64,000 bases of DNA from Planktothrix sp. FACHB-1365. GTDB taxonomy: Bacteria > Cyanobacteriota > Cyanobacteriia > Cyanobacteriales > Microcoleaceae. The position numbers and the translations under genes were made by a program. The notes beneath the pieces are model-generated. The model saw nothing but the letters and a program-made list of their open reading frames with translations, was not told the DNA's origin and searched no databases. Positions 32,800 through 41,290 of this stretch are shown here, one piece after another; positions within the stretch are counted from its first letter, which is position 1; every line of letters starts with the position of its first letter. The stretch covers positions 1 to 64,000 of the forward strand of contig NZ_JACJSC010000022.1 in assembly GCF_014697575.1 (NCBI RefSeq), in the 5' to 3' direction.

Positions 32800-33038
32800 A
32801 AAAAGTAGTAAGCCCTTCAGGGCTTCCTCCTATATTTTAAGGTTTTAGGGAATTCAGCCCTGAAGGACATCAAAAAGTAGTAAGCCCTTTAGGGCTTCCT
32901 CCTATATTTTAAGGTTTTAGGGAATTCAGCCCTGAAGGGCTTACTACTATTATTTTAAGCCCTGAAGGGCTTACTACTATTATTTTAAGCCCTGAAGGGC
33001 TTACTACTATTATTTTAAGCCCTGAAGGGCTTACTACA
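32800..33038. repeat. REP array: paired ~74-bp units and 30-bp tandem units
   Basis: The core is GCCCTGAAGGGCTTACTAC and its reverse (GTAGTAAGCCCTTCAGGGC). Two direct copies of about 74 bp (from about 32797 and 32870) hold two inverted REPs joined by TCCTCCTATATTTTAAGGTTT, a BIME arrangement. They are followed by three and a half 30-bp units (AAGCCCTGAAGGGCTTACTA plus TATTATTTT) up to 33038. The 3' end of the GUN4 gene lies inside the last unit. Confidence 0.93.
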
Positions 33039-33887
33039 AATAGATAGGCGGGAAAAAAATGAGGATAAATTTTCATCGGGGGTTGTAGCCCCAACACCGT
33101 AACACGCTCGTTTTCGCCAAGCAATAATCGGTAAATGTCCTAGGGGTGCATTCAAGGTAAAATTTAATTCCTCATAATAACTCCAACTGTCTCCCACTCG
33201 CCAACCGACTTGCTCACAAAATTTTGTATAATCTCCGTCTAAATCATAGAAAATTTGCCATTGACAAGTTAAACTAAATAATCCATGACTATAATAATCC
33301 CAAAGCCAGTTTAAAGTGTTTAAATCCGTACAAGGAAACTGTTCAATATCTTCAACTCTTAACCATTTTTCGGCTTCCCGTTCTCCCATATATAAAATTA
33401 ATTGCCAAGTATATTCATCTGCTGTTTTCCAATCTCCCTTTGCTAATAATTCAATCAGAGAACTATAATCTATTCCAACTTCTGATAAGGGAAAAATAGA
33501 AGTGATATTAGAATCAAAATCCGTAACAGAGGGGAAGGTTTGATTGAGAGATAATTCAGAATTTAACGGTTTTAAATAGTGTAAAATCCAATCTAACAAA
33601 TTTTGTAAATGTTGTCGTTCTAGCGTCGCTTGTTGCAGTTGAAGTTCCAAACTTTCTAAGCGAGGTAAAATATCAGCAAAAGTTAATCTTTTTTTTGACG
33701 ATGAACGAGGTTTTTGTTGATAAAGGTTAAGAGTTTGTAAGCGTTTCCATGTTTTTTTTGCCCAATCTAAACGCTTTTGTTCCTGTTCTAAATCTCGATT
33801 AAATTGTAAATCCCATCCACAGACTAAACAAGCTTCGGGAATTGGTTTTTCATAGGGGGAGTTACAGACGGGACATTGAAAGCTCAT
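33015..33887 (-). CDS. Zinc-ribbon and GUN4 domain protein
   Basis: 290 residues from the ATG at 33887 (19 further codons are open upstream). The N-terminus is a zinc ribbon (CPVCNSPYEKPIPEACLVCGW), then a basic helical region with a coiled coil (LPRLESLELQLQQATLERQHLQNLL), then GUN4: LIELLAKGDWKTADEYTWQ, WLRVEDIEQFPCTDLNTLNWLWDYYS, QVGWRVGDSWSYYEELNFTL and GHLPIIAW. Tetrapyrrole binding is expected for the domain. The last residues (SRLSICSKPFRA) and the stop are encoded by a REP unit, so the original C-terminus was probably replaced. Confidence 0.85.
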   Translation of the reverse strand: MSFQCPVCNSPYEKPIPEACLVCGWDLQFNRDLEQEQKRLDWAKKTWKRLQTLNLYQQKPRSSSKKRLTFADILPRLESLELQLQQATLERQHLQNLLDWILHYLKPLNSELSLNQTFPSVTDFDSNITSIFPLSEVGIDYSSLIELLAKGDWKTADEYTWQLILYMGEREAEKWLRVEDIEQFPCTDLNTLNWLWDYYSHGLFSLTCQWQIFYDLDGDYTKFCEQVGWRVGDSWSYYEELNFTLNAPLGHLPIIAWRKRACYGVGATTPDENLSSFFSRLSICSKPFRA

Positions 33888-34159
33888 GAAATCAATCCGG
33901 TAAAGTTGGTGGTATGTTAACATTTCATACAATCTGCACTCCACCGTCGCGACTTTACGCCCTCTGTTTCCTGTCTTTTCATCACAATATTGTATGATTG
34001 AACTATGCGGGGTAATCTTTAGGGAATGTCAGGGCAAGCCAGTTAAAAGAAACGATAAATTATACCTCTTTTGAAGCGGTTCGTTGTCCACTCCCATCTT
34101 TAAGTTATGTATCAAAGGCAATCCATTGTGCAGTTTGCCTATCCATTGGGGGACAATAA

Positions 34160-35689
34160 ATGATTAACAAGTCTGACTTAACCACTGTTTTAATTATTGA
34201 TAATCACTCCATAGACCTCCAGGCTGTATTAAATTTATTGAGCCGAGAAGAGGTTAATTTATTGTTGCTAAATCCACTGGAAGTAGATCTAAATCAAGTA
34301 GAATTTTCTCTCCCTGACTTAATTTTAATTGCAGTTGATAAGCTGGATGAAAAACAATTGTGCTTTTGTGAACAGTTAAATATATCCCCTGTAACTCAAC
34401 ATATTCCTATCATTTGGATTACAGAAAATCCCGATAAAGAATCTTTTAAAAAAGGATTGAGTTTAGGAATTATTGATTATTTCTCTCCAGGTTTAGAAAA
34501 AGATGAGTTATTCCTAAAACTAAAAAGCTATTGTAAGATGGCTCACGAGCGAAAAGCTATTTTAAACACCTCTAAATTATTACAAGAAAAATTAGACAAT
34601 CAAACGCAGGAGAATCGGGAGTTAAAAGAAATTAATAATAAATTAGAGGTAAAAGTTGAATGGTATTGTCAAGAATTGGCTCAAGCGCAGGATAAATTAA
34701 AACAAGAAATTACAGAATCCCAAAAAAACAAAACAGCTTTAGAAGAATCTTTAAGCCAAATTAAAGTTATTCAAAATCAATTAGTAAATAGCGAAAAAAT
34801 GTCAGCATTAGGGCAAATGTTAGCCGGAATTGCCCATGAAATTAATAATCCGGTTAATTTTATTTATGGAAATTTAGCGTATGTTCAAGAATATATTGAT
34901 GATATTTTAAAGATTTTTGAACTGTATCAACACTATTATCCGCAACCTAATCCTACCATTCAAGCAGAAGCGGAAGCCGTGGAATTAGATTTTATTTTGG
35001 AAGATTTACCCAAAATGTTAGAATCGATGCAAGTGGGAGCAGAACGTATTCGAGAAATTGTTTTAAGTTTACGCAGTTTTGCCCGTCAGGATGGAGCAAA
35101 AATGAAAGCGATTAATCTTCATGAAGGAATTGATAACACTTTAATGATTTTACAAAATCGTTTAAAATCTAAACCGGATCATCCTGCCATTTGCGTGATT
35201 AAAGAATATAGTCCTGCTTTGCCTTTAGTCGAATGTTACGGGGGAGAAATGAATCAAGTTTTTATGAATATTCTAGCCAATGCCATTGATGCCATTGAAG
35301 AAAATAGTCAACACAAAAGTTTAGAAGAACTTAAAGTTAATCCGAATAAAATTTTGATTAAAACCGATATTATTAATGATCATAATATTTCGATTATCAT
35401 TCGAGATAATGCCGGGGGAATGGCAGAGGATATGATTCATCATTTATTTGAACCTTTCTTTACTACAAAACCCGTTGGTAAAGGCACAGGAATTGGTTTA
35501 TCGATTAGTCAACATATTGTAGTAGAAAAACATAACGGAAGTTTACGCTGTATTTCCACCCCAGGAGAAGGAACAGAATTTATTATAGAAATTCCCATCA
35601 CTCAGGAACTGCCAACTCCCAAGAATATAGCCGGGAATACAGAGGAAAAAAGTTCACGATTTCGGTTTGAGCATCAGTCTTTGTCTTAA
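34160..35689 (+). CDS. Histidine kinase with degenerate receiver
   Basis: 509 residues, cytosolic. Residues 1-125 have receiver fold (TTVLIIDNHSIDLQAVLNLL, HIPIIWITENPDKESFKKGLSLGIIDYFS) but the phosphorylated Asp is Ala58 (DLILIAVD) and the conserved Lys is missing. A long coiled coil (140-215) follows, then HisKA with GIAHEINNPVNF (His about 226) and HATPase (MNQVFMNILANAIDAI, IIRDNAGGMAED, GTGIGLSISQHIV). Kinase and ATP-binding parts look active; input is probably through the altered receiver or a partner. It is followed by the exoprotein gene at 57 bp, with no other obvious partner regulator. Confidence 0.9.
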   Translation: MINKSDLTTVLIIDNHSIDLQAVLNLLSREEVNLLLLNPLEVDLNQVEFSLPDLILIAVDKLDEKQLCFCEQLNISPVTQHIPIIWITENPDKESFKKGLSLGIIDYFSPGLEKDELFLKLKSYCKMAHERKAILNTSKLLQEKLDNQTQENRELKEINNKLEVKVEWYCQELAQAQDKLKQEITESQKNKTALEESLSQIKVIQNQLVNSEKMSALGQMLAGIAHEINNPVNFIYGNLAYVQEYIDDILKIFELYQHYYPQPNPTIQAEAEAVELDFILEDLPKMLESMQVGAERIREIVLSLRSFARQDGAKMKAINLHEGIDNTLMILQNRLKSKPDHPAICVIKEYSPALPLVECYGGEMNQVFMNILANAIDAIEENSQHKSLEELKVNPNKILIKTDIINDHNISIIIRDNAGGMAEDMIHHLFEPFFTTKPVGKGTGIGLSISQHIVVEKHNGSLRCISTPGEGTEFIIEIPITQELPTPKNIAGNTEEKSSRFRFEHQSLS

Positions 35690-35746
35690 GGATTCTAACA
35701 ACCGCTAAGAAATAAAAATTTTAAAACTAAATTAAAAGGATTAAAC

Positions 35747-38590
35747 ATGAATAATCATCTTAAAAATTATAAATTTTTGCCCAAAATGCGATTAATTTTA
35801 TTGACATTTTCTTTGATTTATGCTGGAAATATTCAAAAAGCGATCGCCCAAATCATACCCGATCAAACCTTACCCCAAAATACCCTTGTCACCCCCGATG
35901 GTAATATCATGAAGATTGAAGGGGGAACCCAAAACGGCATCAATTTATTTCATAGTTTCCAAGAGTTTTCTATACCCGAAGGCAGTGCAGCCTTTTTCAA
36001 TAATTCCCTTGATATTCAAAATATTATTAGTCGCGTCACCGGACATAATATTTCTAACATCCAAGGTTTAATTCAAACCAATGGAACCGCCAATTTATTC
36101 TTAATTAATCCCAATGGAATTTTATTCGGCCCTAACGCCCAACTCAATATTGGGGGTTCCTTTACAGCCAGTACCGCCAATAGTATTATTTTTGATAATG
36201 GCAGTGAATTTAGCGCCATAAATCCCGTAGCACCGCCTTTATTAACCGTTAATGTTCCCATTGGGTTACAGATGGGAAATCAACCGGGTTCTATCACCAA
36301 TCAATCCCAAGGCTTAGGCATTGGAATAGATGGAAAAGCAGCCAATACAGGATTACAAGTACAACCCGGTCAGACTATTCGTTTAATTGGTGGAGATGTC
36401 ATTTTAAATCAAGGAAATCTGACTGCTTTTGGGGGTAAAATAGAATTAGCCGCCTTAAAAAATGGCACTTGGTCTTTACAACCTGCAAATTATGTCTTTA
36501 CCTCCCCTGATTTTCAATTAGGTTCAATTCGACTCTTCCGCCAAAGTCAAATTGATAGCAGTGGAGCCGGAGGAGGGTTAATTGTCCTGCAAGGGCGAGA
36601 CGTTGCTTTAACCGATGGTTCCCGCATTCTTTCTAATACCTATGATTCTCTCAATGGAGGCGGCATTAACATTCAAGCCGAACAATTCCGCTTAGATAAT
36701 CGTGCCTTTATCTCCTCATCAACCCTCGCTACAGGCAATGCAGGTGATATTAATATTACTGCTAAAAATTCCATTGATTTAGTCGGAACTCGCCCTCAAT
36801 TTTTTTTACAACAATTAGTATCAGAAAAGTTCAATCCCCAAAGCCTTGCTGATGGTATTTTTAGCCTGAGTTTGGGCACAGGTACGGCTGGAACAGTTAC
36901 CCTCGATACTGCCCAATTGCAAATCATGAATGGGGCCGGAATTTTAACACCCACTTTGGGCAGTGGGTCAGGCGGAAATATTACCTTGTTAGCCTCTCGG
37001 TTCGCTGATATTACCCAAGGTTCACTGGTGATTACCGGAACTGTGAGTACGGGAAACGCCGGAGAGATTAATATTTTTACTCCCCAATTACGCCTATTAC
37101 AAGATTCCCATATTGTTACCAGTCCAGGGCTCTCTGGGGCTGGTAAAGGAGGAGATCTTAACCTCAATGCCGATACCGTAGAAGTTCGGGGTGTGAGTGC
37201 TGGTGTCGTCGTCCCGACGGGATTATTTACCGCTACCTTGGGAACCGGAAGCGCTGGAGATCTCACCGTTAACGCTCGTCAACTTACCGTTGCAGAGGGG
37301 GCGCAAGTCTCTGCGTCGGCGGCGGGTGCTGGGAAAGGGGGCAATTTAACCGTAAATGCGGAGTCCGTACAACTGCGGGGAGTGTCGGAGGATGGACGGT
37401 TTTTGAGTGGGTTATTAACTTCTTCTTCCCTGTTAACCGTCGAGGGACAAAAAGGCACAGCCGCCGCCGGGGATTTAACCGTTAATACCCAACGGTTAGT
37501 GGTACAGGATGGCGCCCAAATTTCCGCAGCCACCGGAGGAGAAGGGTCGGCCGGAAATTTAACCTTAAATGCTACGGAATCTATTGATGTCGTTGGGTTT
37601 GCCACTAATATTGATCAATCCGTTGAATCGGTTTCCTTTGGAACCATTGGCGATGGCATTGTACCGAGTTCCATTGAATCAAATACCAGTGGGGCGGGAA
37701 GTGCGGGGGATTTGCGGATTAATACCGGACGGTTAACGGTGCGAAATGGAGCGGAAATTGGGGTGCGAGGAACCAATGCAGGGGCGGCGGGTAACTTAGA
37801 AATTCAAGCGGGTAAGATTCTATTGGATAATGAAGGAACCATTAGTGCTGCAACAGTTGCGGGTACGGGGGGAAATATTCGCGCCACAGCGCAAAGCGTT
37901 GAATTGCGGCGAGATAGTCAAATTACCACTAATGCTGGAAACGCTGACGGGGGAAATATTACCCTGGGGACTTCCGATTTAGTCGCGTTAGAAAATAGTG
38001 ATATTACGGCGAATGCGGAAGCGGGAAAAGGCGGACAGGTGATTATTAATGCTCAAGGGGTTTTCGGGACACAATTTCGAGAATTCCAAACCCCCCAAAG
38101 TGATATTACCGCCACCAGTGAGTTAGGGGCCGAGTTTAGCGGGGCGGTGGAAATTAGTAGTCCAGAAGTTGACCCTAGTGCGGGGTTAGTGGAGTTACCG
38201 ACCAATTTAGTAGACCCCACCACCTTAATTGCAACCCGATGTTCGGGAAATGAGGGGAATCAATTTGTGATTACCGGACGGGGGGGTTTACCTCCGAGTC
38301 CCAATGATGCGTTAACCTCTGAACCGACTGTCATGAATTGGATTAATCTCGTAGAGACGCGCCTGGGCGAAGCTATGCCGAAGGCTATTGGCGCGTCTCT
38401 ACAGGGCTCTGGCACATCTCTACGGGGAACTGTAAAAACCACCCCTAACCCCCCAATTCAAGAAGCCCAAGGATGGATTGTCAGGGCGGATGGGGTGATA
38501 GAATTAGTCACCAATCCCCCCCAAGGACGGACATTGCCTACAGGTGTGTTACCGCCTCAGTGTTCGACATTATCGACAACGGTAAGGTGA
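35747..38590 (+). CDS. Two-partner secretion exoprotein (filamentous hemagglutinin N-terminal domain)
   Basis: 947 residues. An N-terminal signal (about 14-34: MRLILLTFSLIYAGNIQKAIAQ) precedes the TPS domain, with the signature IQTNGTANLFLINPNGILFGPNAQLNIGGSF. The rest is a beta-helix with repeats of the type GTGSAGDLTVNARQLTV...GAQVSASA. A C-terminal stretch after about 820 has two Cys (ATRCSGN, PPQCSTL). It would be exported by a TpsB pore, which is not in the window, and act in surface adhesion or as a scaffold. A palindromic element at 38351-38402 is inside the frame (residues about 869-886). Its end overlaps the convergent kinase by 53 bp. Confidence 0.9.
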   Translation: MNNHLKNYKFLPKMRLILLTFSLIYAGNIQKAIAQIIPDQTLPQNTLVTPDGNIMKIEGGTQNGINLFHSFQEFSIPEGSAAFFNNSLDIQNIISRVTGHNISNIQGLIQTNGTANLFLINPNGILFGPNAQLNIGGSFTASTANSIIFDNGSEFSAINPVAPPLLTVNVPIGLQMGNQPGSITNQSQGLGIGIDGKAANTGLQVQPGQTIRLIGGDVILNQGNLTAFGGKIELAALKNGTWSLQPANYVFTSPDFQLGSIRLFRQSQIDSSGAGGGLIVLQGRDVALTDGSRILSNTYDSLNGGGINIQAEQFRLDNRAFISSSTLATGNAGDINITAKNSIDLVGTRPQFFLQQLVSEKFNPQSLADGIFSLSLGTGTAGTVTLDTAQLQIMNGAGILTPTLGSGSGGNITLLASRFADITQGSLVITGTVSTGNAGEINIFTPQLRLLQDSHIVTSPGLSGAGKGGDLNLNADTVEVRGVSAGVVVPTGLFTATLGTGSAGDLTVNARQLTVAEGAQVSASAAGAGKGGNLTVNAESVQLRGVSEDGRFLSGLLTSSSLLTVEGQKGTAAAGDLTVNTQRLVVQDGAQISAATGGEGSAGNLTLNATESIDVVGFATNIDQSVESVSFGTIGDGIVPSSIESNTSGAGSAGDLRINTGRLTVRNGAEIGVRGTNAGAAGNLEIQAGKILLDNEGTISAATVAGTGGNIRATAQSVELRRDSQITTNAGNADGGNITLGTSDLVALENSDITANAEAGKGGQVIINAQGVFGTQFREFQTPQSDITATSELGAEFSGAVEISSPEVDPSAGLVELPTNLVDPTTLIATRCSGNEGNQFVITGRGGLPPSPNDALTSEPTVMNWINLVETRLGEAMPKAIGASLQGSGTSLRGTVKTTPNPPIQEAQGWIVRADGVIELVTNPPQGRTLPTGVLPPQCSTLSTTVR
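38351..38402. repeat. 52-bp palindromic element inside the exoprotein gene
   Basis: GTAGAGACGCGCC at the start pairs with GGCGCGTCTCTAC at the end, with a central GGGCGAAGC...GAAGGC part that folds further. It encodes VETRLGEAMPKAIGASL in this gene. A copy that differs by three bases lies at 48901-48952 within lnt. Confidence 0.95.
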
Positions 38591-40277
38591 TCACAAAGGT
38601 ACTCCCCTCTCCAATTTGAGACGTGCACAACAGTTGACCTTGATGTTTTTCTACCACAATTTGATAACTAATCGCTAATCCCATCCCGGTTCCTTGACCG
38701 ACGGGTTTTGTCGTAAAAAAGGGTTCAAAAATTCGATTTTTCACGGTTTCAGACATTCCCAAACCATTATCGGAAATCTGAATTTGTACCCAGGTTTTGT
38801 GTTCGGAGTCAATCAGGGTTTCAGTCTGAATTAAAATTTGAGGAGGCGTTGAGGTTCGGACTTTGCAAAACTCGTTTTCTTGAACCGAGCTTAACGCATC
38901 AATGGCATTGATTAAAATATTCATAAACACTTGATTGAGTTGACCCGCATAACAGTTAATTAAGGGAATATTGCCATAATTTTTAATGACTTTAATTTCC
39001 GGGCGAGAAGATTGTGCCTTGAGACGATGTTTTAAAATCATCAAGGTATTATCAATATTTTCATGCAAATCAACCGTTTTGACATCGGCTTCATCTAACC
39101 GAGAAAATGAACGTAACGATTGAACAATATCCGCAATTCGTTGACTACCAACCCGCATCGAATCAAAGATTTTCTGGAGGTCAGATTTCAGAAATTCTAA
39201 ATCTAAATCATCGATTTCAGCTTGAATTTCTGGGATAGGTTGAGGATAATAAGTTTGATACAGGGAAATTAAATTGAGTAAACTATTGGTATATTCTTTA
39301 GCATAAGTAATATTTCCAAAAATAAAACTAACGGGATTATTAATTTCATGGGCAATTCCCGCAACGAGTTGTCCTAAACTAGACATTTTTTCACTTTGTA
39401 ATAATTGAGTTTGGGTTTGTTTTAATTGCGTTAAAGCCGTTTCTAATGCGGTAGCTTTTTCTTGTAATTCGAGTTGAGACTGTTGTAAATCATAGGTATC
39501 TTGTTCGATTTTTTCTGCCATTTGATCAAAAGCATAAGAAATTTTTGCTAATTCATCAGATCCGGGTAAACGACTGCGATCGCTTAAATTTCCATGAGCT
39601 AAATTTTGACTGACTAAGACTAACCGCGAGACTCGTTTCGTTAAACTCAATTCAAAAAATAACCAAACTAACAAACAAACGCCTAAGACTACAGCATTCA
39701 TTTTTAGAGATCGATTTAAAGCATCTTGATAAGCGACTTTTTTGAGTTGAGTTAGGTCATAAATCGATAAAAAAGTTCCAAATCTTGATCGCAATTCATT
39801 CGGCTTAGGAGGCAGTATAACGGGAGTAATCAATTTTAACGATTGTCGATTATCCGACCAAATCTTTTGTTGTATTTGGGTTTGTTGAACCTGTTTAATC
39901 TGGGGGTAAAGATAAGCTAAATCAGTATCTTTTATAGCTTGTTTTTGTAAATCGTAGTGAGTGGAAAAGATAATAACATTATTTTCATCCAGAAATGCAG
40001 ATAATTCTAAATTCGGTTGTTCTCCTGTTTCCCCAATAATGATTTTTGCCCCATCTAAACTGCTAGTATAACTGGTGAATCGGCGTAAAATAAATTCTAA
40101 TAACTGCACGGTTTTTTCACTATAAAAATCCGCCTGGTGATAAATTTCAGTTTCCTGATATTCATAGGTTTTTTTTACCTCTGTCATGAACCCATATAAA
40201 CCCAGTCCACTACCCAAAAAGAGTAATAAACTAGGAATAGCGACTCGCAGAGGGATAGTAAAAGCCAAACGTTTCAT
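38538..40277 (-). CDS. Membrane sensor histidine kinase
   Basis: 579 residues. TM1 (about 8-27), periplasmic sensing region (30-190), TM2 (about 195-213), HAMP (215-270, SRLVLVSQNLAHGNLSDRSRLPGSDELAK), coiled coil, HisKA with AGIAHEINNPVSFIFGN (His about 310) and HATPase (GQLNQVFMNILINAIDAL, ISDNGLGMSE, GQGTGMGLAISYQIV). The kinase core is close to that at 34160. Its ATG overlaps the stop of the substrate-binding protein gene (ATGA, 40274-40277), so the two are made together and the binding protein likely feeds its sensor. Confidence 0.92.
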   Translation of the reverse strand: MKRLAFTIPLRVAIPSLLLFLGSGLGLYGFMTEVKKTYEYQETEIYHQADFYSEKTVQLLEFILRRFTSYTSSLDGAKIIIGETGEQPNLELSAFLDENNVIIFSTHYDLQKQAIKDTDLAYLYPQIKQVQQTQIQQKIWSDNRQSLKLITPVILPPKPNELRSRFGTFLSIYDLTQLKKVAYQDALNRSLKMNAVVLGVCLLVWLFFELSLTKRVSRLVLVSQNLAHGNLSDRSRLPGSDELAKISYAFDQMAEKIEQDTYDLQQSQLELQEKATALETALTQLKQTQTQLLQSEKMSSLGQLVAGIAHEINNPVSFIFGNITYAKEYTNSLLNLISLYQTYYPQPIPEIQAEIDDLDLEFLKSDLQKIFDSMRVGSQRIADIVQSLRSFSRLDEADVKTVDLHENIDNTLMILKHRLKAQSSRPEIKVIKNYGNIPLINCYAGQLNQVFMNILINAIDALSSVQENEFCKVRTSTPPQILIQTETLIDSEHKTWVQIQISDNGLGMSETVKNRIFEPFFTTKPVGQGTGMGLAISYQIVVEKHQGQLLCTSQIGEGSTFVITLPLSIMSNTEAVTHL

Positions 40278-41287
40278 GGATTAGATTTATAAAATTGAGT
40301 CACAAAACGCTGATCCAACAAAGACGAAAATTGGATATCTGAGTTGAGCAGTTTTTTTTCCTGCATTAATTTAGACAAGTTTTGGGACGCCTTCACCAAA
40401 CTTGGATCAGTTTGGGAGAGGAGTGTTTGATTTTCAACCGGAGTAAAGAATTTTAGGAGTTTCAAAGAAGATAAAAATTCTTTCGGTGTAATTCCCACCC
40501 GTTCTGCCATGATTTGAGCAGCACTCTCTGGTTGTTGTTTCAGATAATCTAAAGCCATAAACCAACCTCGAATTAACTGTTCTAAATCTTTTGAGTGTGT
40601 TTCTATAATATCCTGACGCACCACCAACACATCAACGATTTCACCCGGAATCTTACTACTATCAAATAAAACTTTAGCTCCCGTTGCTATTAACTTAGAT
40701 CGAACCGGTTCAAAGGTAACAACGGCATCAATTTCACCCTGTTTAAAGGCAGCTTCATGTTCCGAATACCCTAAAGAAACAATTTTAATATCTTGCACTG
40801 AAAGCCCCACTTGATCAAGTGCCCGACTTAACAGATAAGCTCCTAATGCTGTATTTTCCACCCCGACTTTTTTTCCTTTAATATCCGATAAGGTATTTAA
40901 CTGCGGTTTTCCCAGGATAACATCTGCACCATTGGATAAATCAACCAGCAGAATCACCCGAATTTGAGGAAAGGTTTCGGCTAATAGTAATGTTTCATCA
41001 AGACTAATTGCTCCTGCTTGTAAATTCCCACTGCGAATGGCGCGATTAATTTCTGTTGTGGAAGGATAATCTACAATTTTAATCGAACTATTTTGATAGT
41101 AACCTAACTCCTTGGCTAAATATAAAGGAGCGAACCCCGGCCACTCATTACTCCCGACAAATAGAGGGGTTGTAGGTGGTTGAAAACAACTGGCTAAGAT
41201 TCCCAAACCCAGACAAAGCACAATCCCGATTAAAAAGAAATAGATTTGCTTTCGAGTTTTTCCCAGGTGAATATTGTGATAATTCAT
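40274..41287 (-). CDS. NMT1/SsuA-like substrate-binding lipoprotein, likely sensor partner
   Basis: 337 residues. N-terminal membrane segment ends in LASC (Cys34), so lipid-anchored outside the cytoplasm. The mature fold is that of the NMT1/THI5/SsuA-type binding proteins: NEWPGFAPLYLAKELGYY, GAISLDETLLLAE, LSDIKGKKVGVENTALGAYLL, AAFKQGEIDAVVTFEPV. Ligand unknown; relatives bind sulfonates, pyrimidines or nitrate-like molecules. No ABC permease or ATPase is adjacent; the next gene (overlapping by 4 bp) is a histidine kinase and the previous one a hybrid kinase. Confidence 0.88.
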   Translation of the reverse strand: MNYHNIHLGKTRKQIYFFLIGIVLCLGLGILASCFQPPTTPLFVGSNEWPGFAPLYLAKELGYYQNSSIKIVDYPSTTEINRAIRSGNLQAGAISLDETLLLAETFPQIRVILLVDLSNGADVILGKPQLNTLSDIKGKKVGVENTALGAYLLSRALDQVGLSVQDIKIVSLGYSEHEAAFKQGEIDAVVTFEPVRSKLIATGAKVLFDSSKIPGEIVDVLVVRQDIIETHSKDLEQLIRGWFMALDYLKQQPESAAQIMAERVGITPKEFLSSLKLLKFFTPVENQTLLSQTDPSLVKASQNLSKLMQEKKLLNSDIQFSSLLDQRFVTQFYKSNP

Positions 41288-41290
41288 GAA

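Noticed and set aside
32935-33038. Regular 30-bp repeats resembling a CRISPR array
   Set aside because: The repeat is one palindromic REP unit plus a constant AT linker; there are no variable spacers and a RAYT gene is adjacent.
36796-37605. Long Pro/Ser/Val-rich open frames opposite the exoprotein gene
   Set aside because: Mirror of the repetitive exoprotein codons; no start site or recognised domain.
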